This document shows positions 47,615-55,385 of a DNA stretch of 64,000 nucleotides, one piece after another (within the stretch, counting starts at the first letter, position 1; each line of letters begins with the position of its first letter). Below the pieces are notes generated by a model that saw nothing but the letters and a program-made list of their open reading frames with translations, did not search any database and was not told the DNA's origin. The translations under genes and the position numbers were made by a program. Origin of the DNA: Pseudomonas farsensis (GTDB taxonomy: Bacteria > Pseudomonadota > Gammaproteobacteria > Pseudomonadales > Pseudomonadaceae); contig NZ_JABWRF020000001.1 of the NCBI RefSeq assembly GCF_014268805.2, forward strand, positions 1,312,001-1,376,000, written 5' to 3'.

Positions 47615-48466
47615 TCATCTCGGTAGGGCGCCGTCCAAGGCTTTGCGCAGCTCAAGGACAAGCGCGGTGGGTAAGGTGAGGGATCTGCTGTCTTCGTCGA
47701 CTGCACCGAGCGATGCAATCAAATTGCGAGAGGCGGTGTGCACTGCTTCGAGTCGTGGCTTAGGGATCGTCGGACCTTTCATCGTGCCCGCCGTTACCTT
47801 CTTCTTGCCGCTGGCCTGGGCTTTCTCCAGCTCGACACCAAGCACCTTGCCGGCGCCGTCGCCGTGCTCGCGAACCACCTGTGCGGCGGTCGTGGCGGAT
47901 ACATGGCCGGCAGCGACCAGGTTCTGCACGTCGGTGTTTGCGTTACCTACGGTGAGCACCTGCTCCACGTGCTGCCGCGTCTTGCCGACCTTCTTTGCGA
48001 TCTGTTCGGGCGCCCAACCGAAGGCCCGCAACCGCTTGTAGCCCTCTGCCAGCTCAAGCGGGGAGAGCTTTTCGTTCTCCTGACTCGAGATGATCCGAGC
48101 AACGCGGTCGGCATCGCTGCCTTCGAACGCGACCACTGGCACCCAAGCTTCGAGTACCTCGGGGTTGTCCCTGTTAGGCGTCCTGGGCAGGCGACCGGCT
48201 TTATCCAGTTTGAGCATTGCGCGGCGTCGGCGGTGCCCATCCACAATCCAAACGCCGCCCGCAGGCCGAGGTCGCACTTCGAGCGGGGGGATCTGGCCGC
48301 CGTTCGCAATGAACTCAGCCAGAAGCTCAATGCTTGCTTCGAGGGCATCACCCTCAATGCGCAAGTTAAAGCCGGGTTCCTCGTAGAGGTCTTCCAGCTT
48401 CACTCGCATGGCGTCTGCGCGGCGCACATCGCCATCCTTGATCATTTGCTTGAATGACTTGGTCAT
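47615..48466 (-). CDS. ParB/Spo0J-like protein
   Basis: 283 residues. N-terminal ParB nuclease-type fold with GGVWIVDGHRRRRAML, then a helix-turn-helix (PEQIAKKVGKTRQHVEQVL) and a basic end. No parA is visible, so it is more likely a phage DNA-processing or regulatory protein than a partition system. The leader hairpin 48488-48561 precedes it. Confidence 0.8.
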   Translation of the reverse strand: MTKSFKQMIKDGDVRRADAMRVKLEDLYEEPGFNLRIEGDALEASIELLAEFIANGGQIPPLEVRPRPAGGVWIVDGHRRRRAMLKLDKAGRLPRTPNRDNPEVLEAWVPVVAFEGSDADRVARIISSQENEKLSPLELAEGYKRLRAFGWAPEQIAKKVGKTRQHVEQVLTVGNANTDVQNLVAAGHVSATTAAQVVREHGDGAGKVLGVELEKAQASGKKKVTAGTMKGPTIPKPRLEAVHTASRNLIASLGAVDEDSRSLTLPTALVLELRKALDGALPR

Positions 48467-48487
48467 CGCAATTCACTTCCGTTGGGG

Positions 48488-48561
48488 CTGCATTGGTCGT
48501 GACGCTCGCTGCCGTGAATCCTCCCGGACCAAGGGGAGGGCGAACGTCACGACCGATGCAG
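48488..48561 (-). repeat. Inverted repeat in the ParB-like gene leader
   Basis: 17-bp arms at 48488-48504 and 48545-48561, with one mismatch (a G-U pair in the leftward RNA), enclose a CCTCCC/GGGAGG hairpin. It could bind protein or regulate translation of the gene that begins at 48466. Confidence 0.75.
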
Positions 48562-48625
48562 CCTGGTGCTGGGGAGTACCAGGTGAATCGGGCAGTTAAC
48601 GTCAGGCTGACGTGGCGCTGGTTGT

Positions 48626-48898
48626 TCAGTGGTCATCGCCTTGAGTCAGCATCTTCTCGATGTCGGCTGCGGCCGGCTTCTTCCAGTTCTTGATCTGGCC
48701 GGTTTCCAAGTCGATGTTCAGCATCAAGTAGTCGCCGTAGTGATCACCGGGGAAGAAGTCGGGCACGTACCCCTCGTAGCTACCCACCTCGTCGCCCTGC
48801 GCGTCCTGCAATCCTGCGGTAAAGCCGTCGCGCACTTTGATGTGAAGGCGAAGCTCGGTCACGTCGACCTGAACCGTTTTCTGTTGGTTGATCAGCAT
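48626..48898 (-). CDS. Prophage hypothetical protein
   Basis: 90 residues, MLINQQKTVQVDVTELRLHI; GAGGAA upstream. Acidic with a pattern like a small beta-rich protein. Unknown. Confidence 0.6.
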   Translation of the reverse strand: MLINQQKTVQVDVTELRLHIKVRDGFTAGLQDAQGDEVGSYEGYVPDFFPGDHYGDYLMLNIDLETGQIKNWKKPAAADIEKMLTQGDDH

Positions 48899-48911
48899 GC
48901 TGGTTCCTCAG

Positions 48912-48957
48912 TTGATTTCCCGTCTGGCCCTGTCTCTAAGGCCGGCTAGTGAAATCA
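48912..48957 (-). repeat. Leader hairpin 1 (GATTTC/GAAATC)
   Basis: GATTTCCC...GGCC and GGCC...GTGAAATC pair, just upstream of the gene starting at 48898. Resembles the hairpin at 49192-49232. Confidence 0.65.
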
Positions 48958-49176
48958 GGCAGCGCGAGCCAGCTCCGCCTGTGCCAGCAGCTCAGTCACA
49001 GCCTCGTCGGGCGTGCAGCCGTCGGCGTAGAAGTCATGTAGATCGCTTTCTTCCCGCGAGCCCAAAGTAACCTGGTGACCGAGCAGATCGGACGCCTTTT
49101 CGATCCAGCGGTAGTAGGCGCGATCTTGAGCGTCCTCGCGGCACTCATCAGCGGCCATGGTTGCCATGTTGAACAT
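48955..49176 (-). CDS. Prophage hypothetical protein
   Basis: 73 residues from the ATG at 49176 (GGAGGG upstream). Helical, MFNMATMAADECREDAQDRA. Unknown. Its stop lies in the next leader hairpin. Confidence 0.58.
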   Translation of the reverse strand: MFNMATMAADECREDAQDRAYYRWIEKASDLLGHQVTLGSREESDLHDFYADGCTPDEAVTELLAQAELARAA

Positions 49177-49191
49177 CGTGAATCCCTCCGG

Positions 49192-49232
49192 TTGATTTCC
49201 CAGATGCCACTCACTGAATGGCATCTGGTGAA
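49192..49232 (-). repeat. Leader hairpin 2 (GATTTC/GAAATC)
   Basis: GATTTCCCAGATGCCA and TGGCATCTGGTGAAATC pair with a small bulge, 16 bases upstream of the ATG at 49176. Confidence 0.72.
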
Positions 49233-49772
49233 ATCCCAGCCTCGCTACTGGCGACAGGCCGGGGTATTGCATCAGCGGTGATCGCTCGAGCTCAGCCGCC
49301 GACGGCCTTGCTCTCAATACGGCTGGCCTTGAGCTTCCCTATCACCTCGCTTCGATCGGCCTCGACGGGGCGGTCATGGGGTCAGGTGTTCGCTACACGA
49401 CTGCCAACTGCAGCTCTGTGGCCCTTTGAGTGGGGCAGTTCGTCGTGGGGTGCCGGTCCGTGTTCCGGCTGGGCTTGCTACTTCAAGGGCTGGTTCCTCC
49501 TGTGGGTGTTTGTTCTCCACCACGCATCGGTACGAGTCATCTCTCACCGGCGCCGCACATTTCGTGTTCGATGCATTGCCAGTTTGTGTGCGTGGTTTCG
49601 CGTGCCTACATGGGGAGACACGGCAGCTATCCAGAGGCTGCATGGACGACGATTTAGCTTTCTCACCACCGGGGTTGCCGGTACGTCGTTGGGTCACGTC
49701 TGGTTGTGTAAAGAGCGGTCGTCTGTGTCGGCCTAGGCAGCCACTTGTAGCGGCTGCCAGGTGAAACAAATA

Positions 49773-49785
49773 TCACGCAACGTGC
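49773..49785. promoter_or_regulatory. Putative phage repressor operator OL1
   Basis: TCACGCAACGTGC, a 13-bp site of consensus TCACG-N3-CGTGA. Spaced 24 bp from the next site. Confidence 0.72.
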
Positions 49786-49796
49786 TTTTAAAGTCA

Positions 49797-49809
49797 ACAC
49801 GAATCGTGA
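49797..49809. promoter_or_regulatory. Putative phage repressor operator OL2
   Basis: ACACGAATCGTGA, same consensus as the other five sites. Confidence 0.78.
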
Positions 49810-49860
49810 TTTGTTTATTGGCTCCGCGCTGGAAATTCCCCTGCAGCCCGGGTTCACGTT

Positions 49861-49873
49861 TCACGGATCGTGA
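49861..49873. promoter_or_regulatory. Putative phage repressor operator OL3
   Basis: TCACGGATCGTGA, the best-matching site. It overlaps the likely -35 zone of the gene at 49924. Confidence 0.8.
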
Positions 49874-49890
49874 GGTATTCTTCCTACATA

Positions 49891-49910
49891 TACTGGATAT
49901 AAATACAGTA
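49891..49910 (+). promoter_or_regulatory. LexA (SOS) box of the prophage DUF1654 gene
   Basis: TACTGGATATAAATACAGTA matches the E. coli LexA consensus at 18 of 20 positions and contains CTG-N10-CAG. It overlaps a TATACT -10 element (49889-49894). Confidence 0.88.
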
Positions 49911-49923
49911 AAGGAGAGTGTTC

Positions 49924-50247
49924 ATGTCCAAGAAAAGTAAGGCCGTGCCGAAGCAGCGCCATGAAATGAACGGGCTAGAACGCCTGAGCCTGCGGGTCTC
50001 GTCGATGATCAATCATCCTCTAGCGCAGACGCAGCGCTGGGTGACGATCCATCGTCTCGACACTGACGGGGAGGCTGAATGGGAGGAGGTGATGGGGTTG
50101 TTGTTAGAAATGCCGGAGCTTGATCTGACGTTCAATGACGACAATAGCGTGACGGTCCGGTGGGAGCAGAGTGCCGCTCAAGATCGCGACGACTTCATCC
50201 TCGAGGAGGACAGTGAGGTGGAGGTTGAGGAGGAGGCGCCTTTCTGA
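49924..50247 (+). CDS. DUF1654 protein, prophage copy, LexA-controlled
   Basis: 107 residues from the ATG at 49924 (GGAG 8 bases upstream). RVSSMINHPLAQTQRWVTIH and ELDLTFNDDNSVTVRW align with the DUF1654 segment of the chromosomal gene at 17612. The C-terminus is very acidic (EEDSEVEVEEEAPF). Controlled by a LexA box and a repressor operator. It may be a damage-induced switch protein, but its function is unknown. Confidence 0.75.
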   Translation: MSKKSKAVPKQRHEMNGLERLSLRVSSMINHPLAQTQRWVTIHRLDTDGEAEWEEVMGLLLEMPELDLTFNDDNSVTVRWEQSAAQDRDDFILEEDSEVEVEEEAPF

Positions 50248-50254
50248 CGGCCAT

Positions 50255-50281
50255 TAAAAAGCCCGCCATATGGCGGGCCTC
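50255..50281 (-). terminator. Terminator of the DUF2846 gene
   Basis: GCCCGCCATATGGCGGGC with TTTTTA on the minus-strand side, just past the leftward stop at 50299. Confidence 0.85.
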
Positions 50282-50298
50282 ATGATGGCTTAACGATT

Positions 50299-50736
50299 TT
50301 AGTACTGCGACTCGATCAGCTTGCACTCAAGCACGCCTGCCTTGCCCTCGGCAGCATCCACGACCCTCATACCGCTGCGGGCAACTGCGAACCCCATCTT
50401 CACTTCCTGATGGATGAAAATGGTTTGGCCGGCACGGGTCTCAACCTTCAGAAGGTCGGTGTTCTCGCCGTCGGCGGTGATGATGTGCTTGCCCGGAGGG
50501 ACTTCCTTGTACAGGTAGCTATGGGCGACTGTTTTCCCAAGCTGTCTGCCATCGAGCACAACCGGCATCTTGATGGCTGCGCCGACGAACTCATTTCTAT
50601 AGATATAGATGGCAGACATATCCGAGGCAGGGGAAAAGCGCTTGGCGTCACGGTCATCCTGGGTGTTGGCCATGGGAACAGATGCACAGCCGACAAGTGA
50701 CAGGCAGAGCATGGCGGTTGCAGCGAGTGAGCGCAT
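50299..50736 (-). CDS. DUF2846 lipoprotein
   Basis: 145 residues. A lipoprotein signal (AATAMLCLSLVGC) is followed by a DUF2846-type domain: SAIYIYRNEFVGAAIKMPVVLDGRQLG written as IYIYRNEF, VVLDGRQLG and PPGKHIITADGE. An envelope protein, possibly a lysogenic conversion factor. A second lipoprotein-type cargo gene in the immunity region. Confidence 0.8.
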   Translation of the reverse strand: MRSLAATAMLCLSLVGCASVPMANTQDDRDAKRFSPASDMSAIYIYRNEFVGAAIKMPVVLDGRQLGKTVAHSYLYKEVPPGKHIITADGENTDLLKVETRAGQTIFIHQEVKMGFAVARSGMRVVDAAEGKAGVLECKLIESQY

Positions 50737-50960
50737 TAGTAGAATCCATTCGGTGAGGGTGCTGCTAATGATATCAAAACGCCAACCGAACGACCCACAG
50801 AAAGGTGCATGCAGGCGCCCGGACGCACCTCATCCGCGATGTGCGTCAAAGTACCGCTTACTCTATGAGTTACTGATTTGAGGTCTCAACACCGACGAGC
50901 TCCCGTAGACAGCCATTTGATTTTCCCAGTAGCTGTTTTCTCTACCTCCAGCAGAAAGGT

Positions 50961-51182
50961 TTGACCGTCGATCTGAATCGCCCGATCGCCCAGGCTCAGC
51001 GGTGGGTGACGATCCATCGGCTGGACACAGGTGAAGACATGGCGTGGGAGCAGGCGATGGAGCTGGCGGCTGAAACGCCGGAATTGGACATGACGCTCAA
51101 CGACCACGGAAGCGTGACGGTTAGGCGGGAAGCGGAGAACGCAGTTGATCGCGAGGACTTGGCTGGGGAGAAAGACTGGTAG
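50961..51182 (+). pseudogene. Truncated DUF1654 relative
   Basis: 73 codons from a TTG. The segment AQRWVTIHRLDTGEDMAWEQ and ELDMTLNDHGSVTVRRE matches the 49924 protein from about its residue 35 onward, but the first 35 residues are missing. No LexA box precedes it. Probably a decayed partial duplication. Confidence 0.65.
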
Positions 51183-51253
51183 AGGAGGCGTCTTTCTGAA
51201 GAGCATGACAAAGCCCGCTCAACGGCGGGCATGCGTCGGCATTTAGGTGCTGT

Positions 51254-52240
51254 CTAACGGCTATCCGCCGCCTGTGGGAACGACACATCATCGACTGCCA
51301 AGACGTCAGTTCTGACGATCTTGTTCTTTTGCTCTGACGAGTAATGAAATAGCCGTATCGGGCTAGAGTCACGCAGGGCGTCAAACAGCCGATTAACATT
51401 CTGCTGATCAAATTTTGATAAATCAACGCGCCCTGGGAAGGTGTAGTCTTGGCCAGGTAGCCTTAGGGTCAGTGATAGGTAGTCCCGATGGCGCCTCACC
51501 ATTTCGATGTAGACGTCTTCCCTGCGTTCTTGACGGGTTTTAGGTAAAGATTCTTGTGCCCGAATCTTCTCTAGTTCGTCAGCGTTGAAATGTTCGCCCT
51601 GAATGTCGATCGACGTAGCGTCCGGAGCGCCGGCCACGATCGCTCTGTAGCCCTCATCGGCACGATCTTTGAGGGCGACAGCCTCTTGGGGAAGTCGTTG
51701 GGATGCTAAAGCATCAGCAAGTTTAGCTACGAGAGCTGCTTGAGCTTGAGAGTCTCTTTCCGCACTTGCCAGCTTCGCCTTTTCAAGGTCGGATTGGTTC
51801 CATCCAGAAAAAACCATGTACCCAGCAAAACACAGCACCGCGATGATAAGCAGCGCGGTGACGTTTCCTCCGCTCATCTTGTTCATTGGGAGAGCCGCGA
51901 TGATCTTGTTGAGAACTTCATCCAATAGTCCTTGGCCATTAGTGCTTCCTTGCGTAATTTGGAAAACGATCTCAAGCTCAGTCCTTTCGCCTGGGCTTAG
52001 TTTAGCAAGAGATGGAGTACCATAACGAATCTCGGCATAGGCACGCAGCATCTGATCCTGGAACTCAATGAGGCCAGCCATGAGCTTAGGCGTCAGCGTG
52101 CCGTTGTAGCGATCCCCTTCGACTTTCACGTGGAACTTAGGCCAGCCCCTGAAGATCGGGATGGACTCACCAAGGTCGCCGATCTGATCTAGGGCGCGCA
52201 AGAATGTTTCAGGCCCATCAACGACAACCATGTCACTCAT
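51254..52240 (-). CDS. Single-pass membrane protein beside the repressor gene
   Basis: 328 residues from the ATG at 52240 (GGAAAG upstream). One membrane helix near 127-146 (VTALLIIAVLCFAGYMVFSG), then a charged coiled-coil part and a C-terminal globular region. AT-richer than its neighbours. It sits where lambdoid phages carry immunity-linked cargo such as rex, so exclusion of other phages is a candidate role (inference). Confidence 0.6.
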   Translation of the reverse strand: MSDMVVVDGPETFLRALDQIGDLGESIPIFRGWPKFHVKVEGDRYNGTLTPKLMAGLIEFQDQMLRAYAEIRYGTPSLAKLSPGERTELEIVFQITQGSTNGQGLLDEVLNKIIAALPMNKMSGGNVTALLIIAVLCFAGYMVFSGWNQSDLEKAKLASAERDSQAQAALVAKLADALASQRLPQEAVALKDRADEGYRAIVAGAPDATSIDIQGEHFNADELEKIRAQESLPKTRQERREDVYIEMVRRHRDYLSLTLRLPGQDYTFPGRVDLSKFDQQNVNRLFDALRDSSPIRLFHYSSEQKNKIVRTDVLAVDDVSFPQAADSR

Positions 52241-52374
52241 CAGATACTTTCCATAATCATTTTCTGAAGCTAGGCCCAAGCCTGTTGATGATTTTTCTCA
52301 GCAAGGTTGGCGTGGAGGTTTTTTAACATTGCAGCGGCAAAGGCCGCCTGCTCGACGGTCAGAAGCCTTTCCAG

Positions 52375-53199
52375 TCAAACCAAATGCGCATTCCAAACCA
52401 GCAGCACCCGAGCTTGGATGTAAGTCTCGTCAACCCGAATATCCTCAGGGGGATGATTGGTATTGTCAGAAATCATTTTGAAATGTTCACGGCCTTTCTT
52501 CTGTAGACGCTTGATGTACTGGTGACCATGATGTGAGAAGTAGTAGATCCCGTCTCCCACGAACTCACGGATGCTGATATCAACGACCAGCGGGTCTCGA
52601 CTCTTGATTGTGGGAGCCATTGACTGACCCACACCCGTTATGAGCTTCAGATGGAAATGCTCTTTGAACTCGACCCCCATCTCACGCAGGTGAGTGGGGC
52701 TAACGCGAATGTCCTGCAGCATCTCAGGAAAGTCGTGAGCTACCTCGCCATCGCCCATTGCTCCGCGCACATCGTAGTGGGCAATCCATACCTCGTCGCC
52801 AACCTGGCCTGGGCGGCTGAAATTGGTTGCTGCGACACCAATAGGATCTGAATTGGTGTTTTGGGCAGGATCTTCAGCGGCGGCCAGAAGCCTTTGCCTG
52901 GCTTCCTCTGGTATGCCTTTTCCGCTCTTGGCGAGCATCTGCTTGACCAAATCAGCAGTCGTTCGGCCGTTCGCAGGCTCGATATCTACGACCGGGTCAT
53001 TCAGAAGCAGCTCAGATTGGTCCACGCCCAAGGCTGAGGCGATGGAGGCGATGTCCGCCAGAGTTGGCTCGCGGGTCCCTGCTTCGTAGTTGCCCACGCG
53101 GGACTGTGATTTCCAGCCACAGGCGTCGGCCAGTTGAGCTTGGGACATCCCGGTCGCTTTTCTAAGGCGCTTGATGCGCTGGCTCAATGATTCGTTCAT
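52375..53199 (-). CDS. CI-like phage repressor (XRE HTH plus S24 domain)
   Basis: 274 residues. N-terminal XRE helix-turn-helix (GMSQAQLADACGWKSQSRVG). The C-terminal S24 serine-lysine protease domain has GVGQSMAPTIK and YIKRLQ, so self-cleavage on RecA activation is expected. It most likely maintains lysogeny by binding the 13-bp operators at 53213-53270 and 49773-49873. No strong binding site is seen before the ATG, in line with a weak maintenance promoter. Confidence 0.93.
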   Translation of the reverse strand: MNESLSQRIKRLRKATGMSQAQLADACGWKSQSRVGNYEAGTREPTLADIASIASALGVDQSELLLNDPVVDIEPANGRTTADLVKQMLAKSGKGIPEEARQRLLAAAEDPAQNTNSDPIGVAATNFSRPGQVGDEVWIAHYDVRGAMGDGEVAHDFPEMLQDIRVSPTHLREMGVEFKEHFHLKLITGVGQSMAPTIKSRDPLVVDISIREFVGDGIYYFSHHGHQYIKRLQKKGREHFKMISDNTNHPPEDIRVDETYIQARVLLVWNAHLV

Positions 53200-53212
53200 G
53201 CGCGGGATTTCA

Positions 53213-53225
53213 TCACGAAACGTAA
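53213..53225. promoter_or_regulatory. Putative phage repressor operator OR3
   Basis: TCACGAAACGTAA, 13-bp site, 23 bp from the next. Confidence 0.72.
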
Positions 53226-53235
53226 TACCCGGCTT

Positions 53236-53248
53236 TCACTTATTGTGA
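53236..53248. promoter_or_regulatory. Putative phage repressor operator OR2
   Basis: TCACTTATTGTGA, a perfect half-site pair TCAC/GTGA with altered centre. Confidence 0.65.
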
Positions 53249-53257
53249 TTGATATTA

Positions 53258-53270
53258 ACACGATGCGTGT
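53258..53270. promoter_or_regulatory. Putative phage repressor operator OR1
   Basis: ACACGATGCGTGT, between TTGATA (53249-53254) and TATCCT (53273-53278), so it would block the rightward promoter. Confidence 0.75.
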
Positions 53271-53303
53271 TTATCCTAATTCCAAGTCATTGAGGATCTT
53301 CAA

Positions 53304-53528
53304 ATGAACAACGTACGCAAGATCCGAGCGGGGGCAGGCATCAGTCAGGCCAGCCTCTGTCGGAAGCTCGACTGGAATCAGTCGCGACTGGCCAATTATG
53401 AGGCGGGGAGGCGAAGCCCGGGGCTGGAGGAGGCCAGGTTGATAGTCGGCGCCCTTAACTTGTGCGGTGCGAAATGCAGTCTCGACGAAGTATTTCCGCC
53501 GCCTGGGAAAGACCGTTCAGCCGCCTGA
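53304..53528 (+). CDS. Cro-like repressor
   Basis: 74 residues, XRE helix-turn-helix IRAGAGISQASLCRKLDWNQ with SRLANYEAGRRSPG. Divergent from cI across the operators, the standard lambdoid switch. GAGG precedes the ATG. Confidence 0.88.
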   Translation: MNNVRKIRAGAGISQASLCRKLDWNQSRLANYEAGRRSPGLEEARLIVGALNLCGAKCSLDEVFPPPGKDRSAA

Positions 53529-53611
53529 CGATCAAATCATCCCTGATATGTCCAGCCGCCGGTAGATGGCCGAAACACCTGCTGATCCATCCAGCACCTG
53601 AATTGCAGACG

Positions 53612-53645
53612 AAAAAAAACCGCCTGGCAGGGCGGCTTCTTCAAC
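53612..53645 (+). terminator. Hairpin between cro and the replication genes
   Basis: ACCGCC-TGGCA-GGGCGGCTTCTTC; a T-poor tail makes it a weak terminator or an antitermination target (tR1-like). Confidence 0.5.
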
Positions 53646-53663
53646 AACATAACGAGGTCGATT

Positions 53664-53768
53664 ATGCACCGCCAAGTCGATGCAGGCAACACCGCGCACT
53701 CGGCGTCAGTTTCCGGTTTCTCGCTAAAACTGGCGCGTCAGGATTTCCGTCAGGGAGGGCGCCTGTAA
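53664..53768 (+). CDS. Small phage protein upstream of the O-like gene
   Basis: 34 residues, MHRQVDAGNTAHSASVSGFS; CGAGG upstream. Its TAA overlaps the next ATG (TAATG), suggesting coupling. Confidence 0.55.
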   Translation: MHRQVDAGNTAHSASVSGFSLKLARQDFRQGGRL

Positions 53769-54496
53769 TGGCTCGAATCCGCACCATCAAGCCCGAGTTC
53801 TGGACGAGCGAGCAAGTCATGGAGTGCTCGGCGATGGCTCGACTCCTCTTCATCGGCATCTGGAACTTCTGCGACGACGCAGGCAACCACCCGATGTCTC
53901 CAAAGACCATTAAGGCGCTCGTTTTCCCTGGTGACGACATCACTGCACTGGCGGTCGAGGCTTTGCTCGCCGAACTGGTGGAGAACCGCCTGATCGCACT
54001 CTACGAGTCTGCGTCGAAGCAGTATCTGCACGTCAACGGCTGGCACCACCAGAAGATCGATCGTCCGACTTACAAGCACCCTGAATTCGTGGAGCCCTCG
54101 CCGAGTGATCCCCGACCCCTAGAAGAATGCTCGTCTAGCGATGATCGATCCCTCACCCCCGGAAGGGAAGGGAAGGGAAGTAATACACACTCTCCACGCG
54201 AGCCGTTCGCGATGCATTTGGATTGGATTCCTGACGCGGTGCAGCTTCAGGCGTATGCCATGCGCTCAGGGGTTCCCCTCTCTGAACTATCGACAGACGC
54301 CATCGCTGGCTTCGTCGTTCATCACGACGCCAAGGGCTTGGCTAAGACCGAGAGCCAGTGGATTGCCGACCTGATCGCCTGGAGAAAGCGGGATCTCGCA
54401 AATGCCGCAAAGGTGGTTCCGTTGCGTGCTGGCGCGGGTGGTTCGCCACTGGATGATAGCGACACGTCGTGGAACGACACGGGAGTTGCCCGATGA
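53768..54496 (+). CDS. Phage replication protein, O/DnaT-like
   Basis: 242 residues. The N-terminal winged-helix region (ARIRTIKPEFWTSEQVMECS, DDAGNHPMSP) is the standard phage replisome organiser start. The C-terminal part (LDWIPDAVQLQAYAMRSGVP) resembles the DnaT-like single-strand-binding region. It should load the replication machinery at the phage origin, which may lie within this gene. The next gene overlaps by ATGA. Confidence 0.8.
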   Translation: MARIRTIKPEFWTSEQVMECSAMARLLFIGIWNFCDDAGNHPMSPKTIKALVFPGDDITALAVEALLAELVENRLIALYESASKQYLHVNGWHHQKIDRPTYKHPEFVEPSPSDPRPLEECSSSDDRSLTPGREGKGSNTHSPREPFAMHLDWIPDAVQLQAYAMRSGVPLSELSTDAIAGFVVHHDAKGLAKTESQWIADLIAWRKRDLANAAKVVPLRAGAGGSPLDDSDTSWNDTGVAR

Positions 54497-55176
54497 ATCC
54501 AGTTGCCGTTGTGACGCACGGCTTGTGGGCCAAGGTGCAGGCCGGCCAGCAGATCTCGACTGGCTACGAGCTCCCGGAGGATGTTAGGGCGGAGCTCAAT
54601 CGAAAGACCGCGGCGGTGATCAACGACCTTTTCCGTGACCTGCGCTCGATCTGTACCGCCTGGAAACAGGCCTGGCCTGACCAAGCCACCTACAACGCAT
54701 CCAAGCAGCAGTGGCTCACCGCTTTCCTTGAGGCCGGCATCAGCAGTCCAGAGCAGTTGCAGTTCGGCTTGATGCGCTGCCGCCAGTCAGGGGCTGCCTT
54801 CATCCCGCCGCCCGGTGAGTTCATCCAGTGGTGCCAGCCATCCCCGGAAATGCTCGGTTTGCCGCCGCTGCGCGCTGCGTTCCGCGAGGCCTGCCGGAAT
54901 GCTCATCCCGCCATGGCAGGGAAGGGCAAGTGGAGCCATGACGCGGTATGGCATGCGGCGAAGGAGTGCGGCTTCGAAAGCCTGAACAAGCTCGCCGAGA
55001 ACCTGAGCAGCAAATTGTTCGAGCGGAACTACACCATCGCTGTCCGCCGGCTGATGGCAGGCGAGCCGTTGCAAAAGATGCCGCTGGCACTCCCGGCCGA
55101 GGCTGCCGCCCGAAGCACGCCCGAAGTTGGCCGCGCCGCCCTGGCCTCCCTCCGCGCCCGGATGGCAGGCCAATGA
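54493..55176 (+). CDS. Phage replication protein P-like
   Basis: 227 residues. FLEAGISSPEQLQFGLMRCR and FIPPPGEFIQWCQ are typical of the lambda P/helicase-loader family. It recruits host DnaB to the O-like protein. Confidence 0.82.
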   Translation: MNPVAVVTHGLWAKVQAGQQISTGYELPEDVRAELNRKTAAVINDLFRDLRSICTAWKQAWPDQATYNASKQQWLTAFLEAGISSPEQLQFGLMRCRQSGAAFIPPPGEFIQWCQPSPEMLGLPPLRAAFREACRNAHPAMAGKGKWSHDAVWHAAKECGFESLNKLAENLSSKLFERNYTIAVRRLMAGEPLQKMPLALPAEAAARSTPEVGRAALASLRARMAGQ

Positions 55177-55385
55177 TCAAGCTTCCAGCGCCCGACCTCG
55201 TCGAGTACCGCTGGGCCCTGTACTGCCGTGGCGATCTGTTCGGCCTCGCAGTTGCCGAGCGCCCACCCATCGCGCTTTACCGGGATGAGGCTTCGGCCAT
55301 TGCCCATGGCCAACACATGTGGCCGAGCGCCTACACCGTTATCGATCTTCACGGAGAAGACAGCCCATGCGGCAATCGAAACTGA
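55173..55385 (+). CDS. Small phage protein
   Basis: 70 residues, MIKLPAPDLVEYRWALYCRG. Coupled by ATGA to the P-like gene. Unknown. Confidence 0.6.
   Translation: MIKLPAPDLVEYRWALYCRGDLFGLAVAERPPIALYRDEASAIAHGQHMWPSAYTVIDLHGEDSPCGNRN

Larger units (their letters stand above)
49177..49923. other. Non-coding control region with degraded fragment
   Basis: About 750 bp. From 49192 upward it holds leader hairpin 2. A coding-like but start-less frame (VIGKLKASRIESKAVGG, minus strand, 49292-49379) follows, then a GGCAGCC/GGCTGCC hairpin (49736-49758), three operator sites, the LexA box and the 49924 promoter. No full gene is supported. Confidence 0.5.

Noticed and set aside
48488..48561. parS-type centromere near the ParB-like gene
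   Set aside because: The inverted repeat arms are 40 bases apart and do not resemble the TGTTTCACGTGAAACA-type site; no parA is present.
49374..49769. Minus- and plus-strand frames in the control region
   Set aside because: They cross a hairpin, have no binding site and show no protein-like pattern.
35641..49923. CRISPR array or insertion sequence in the prophage arm
   Set aside because: No regularly spaced repeats and no transposase were seen; the repeats found are single hairpins or one pair of direct repeats.
50886..51206. Minus-strand frame ending IQIDGQTFLLEVEKTATGKI
   Set aside because: The C-terminal 35 codons look protein-like, but most of the frame is antisense to the DUF1654 remnant and has no start signal; perhaps a fragment.
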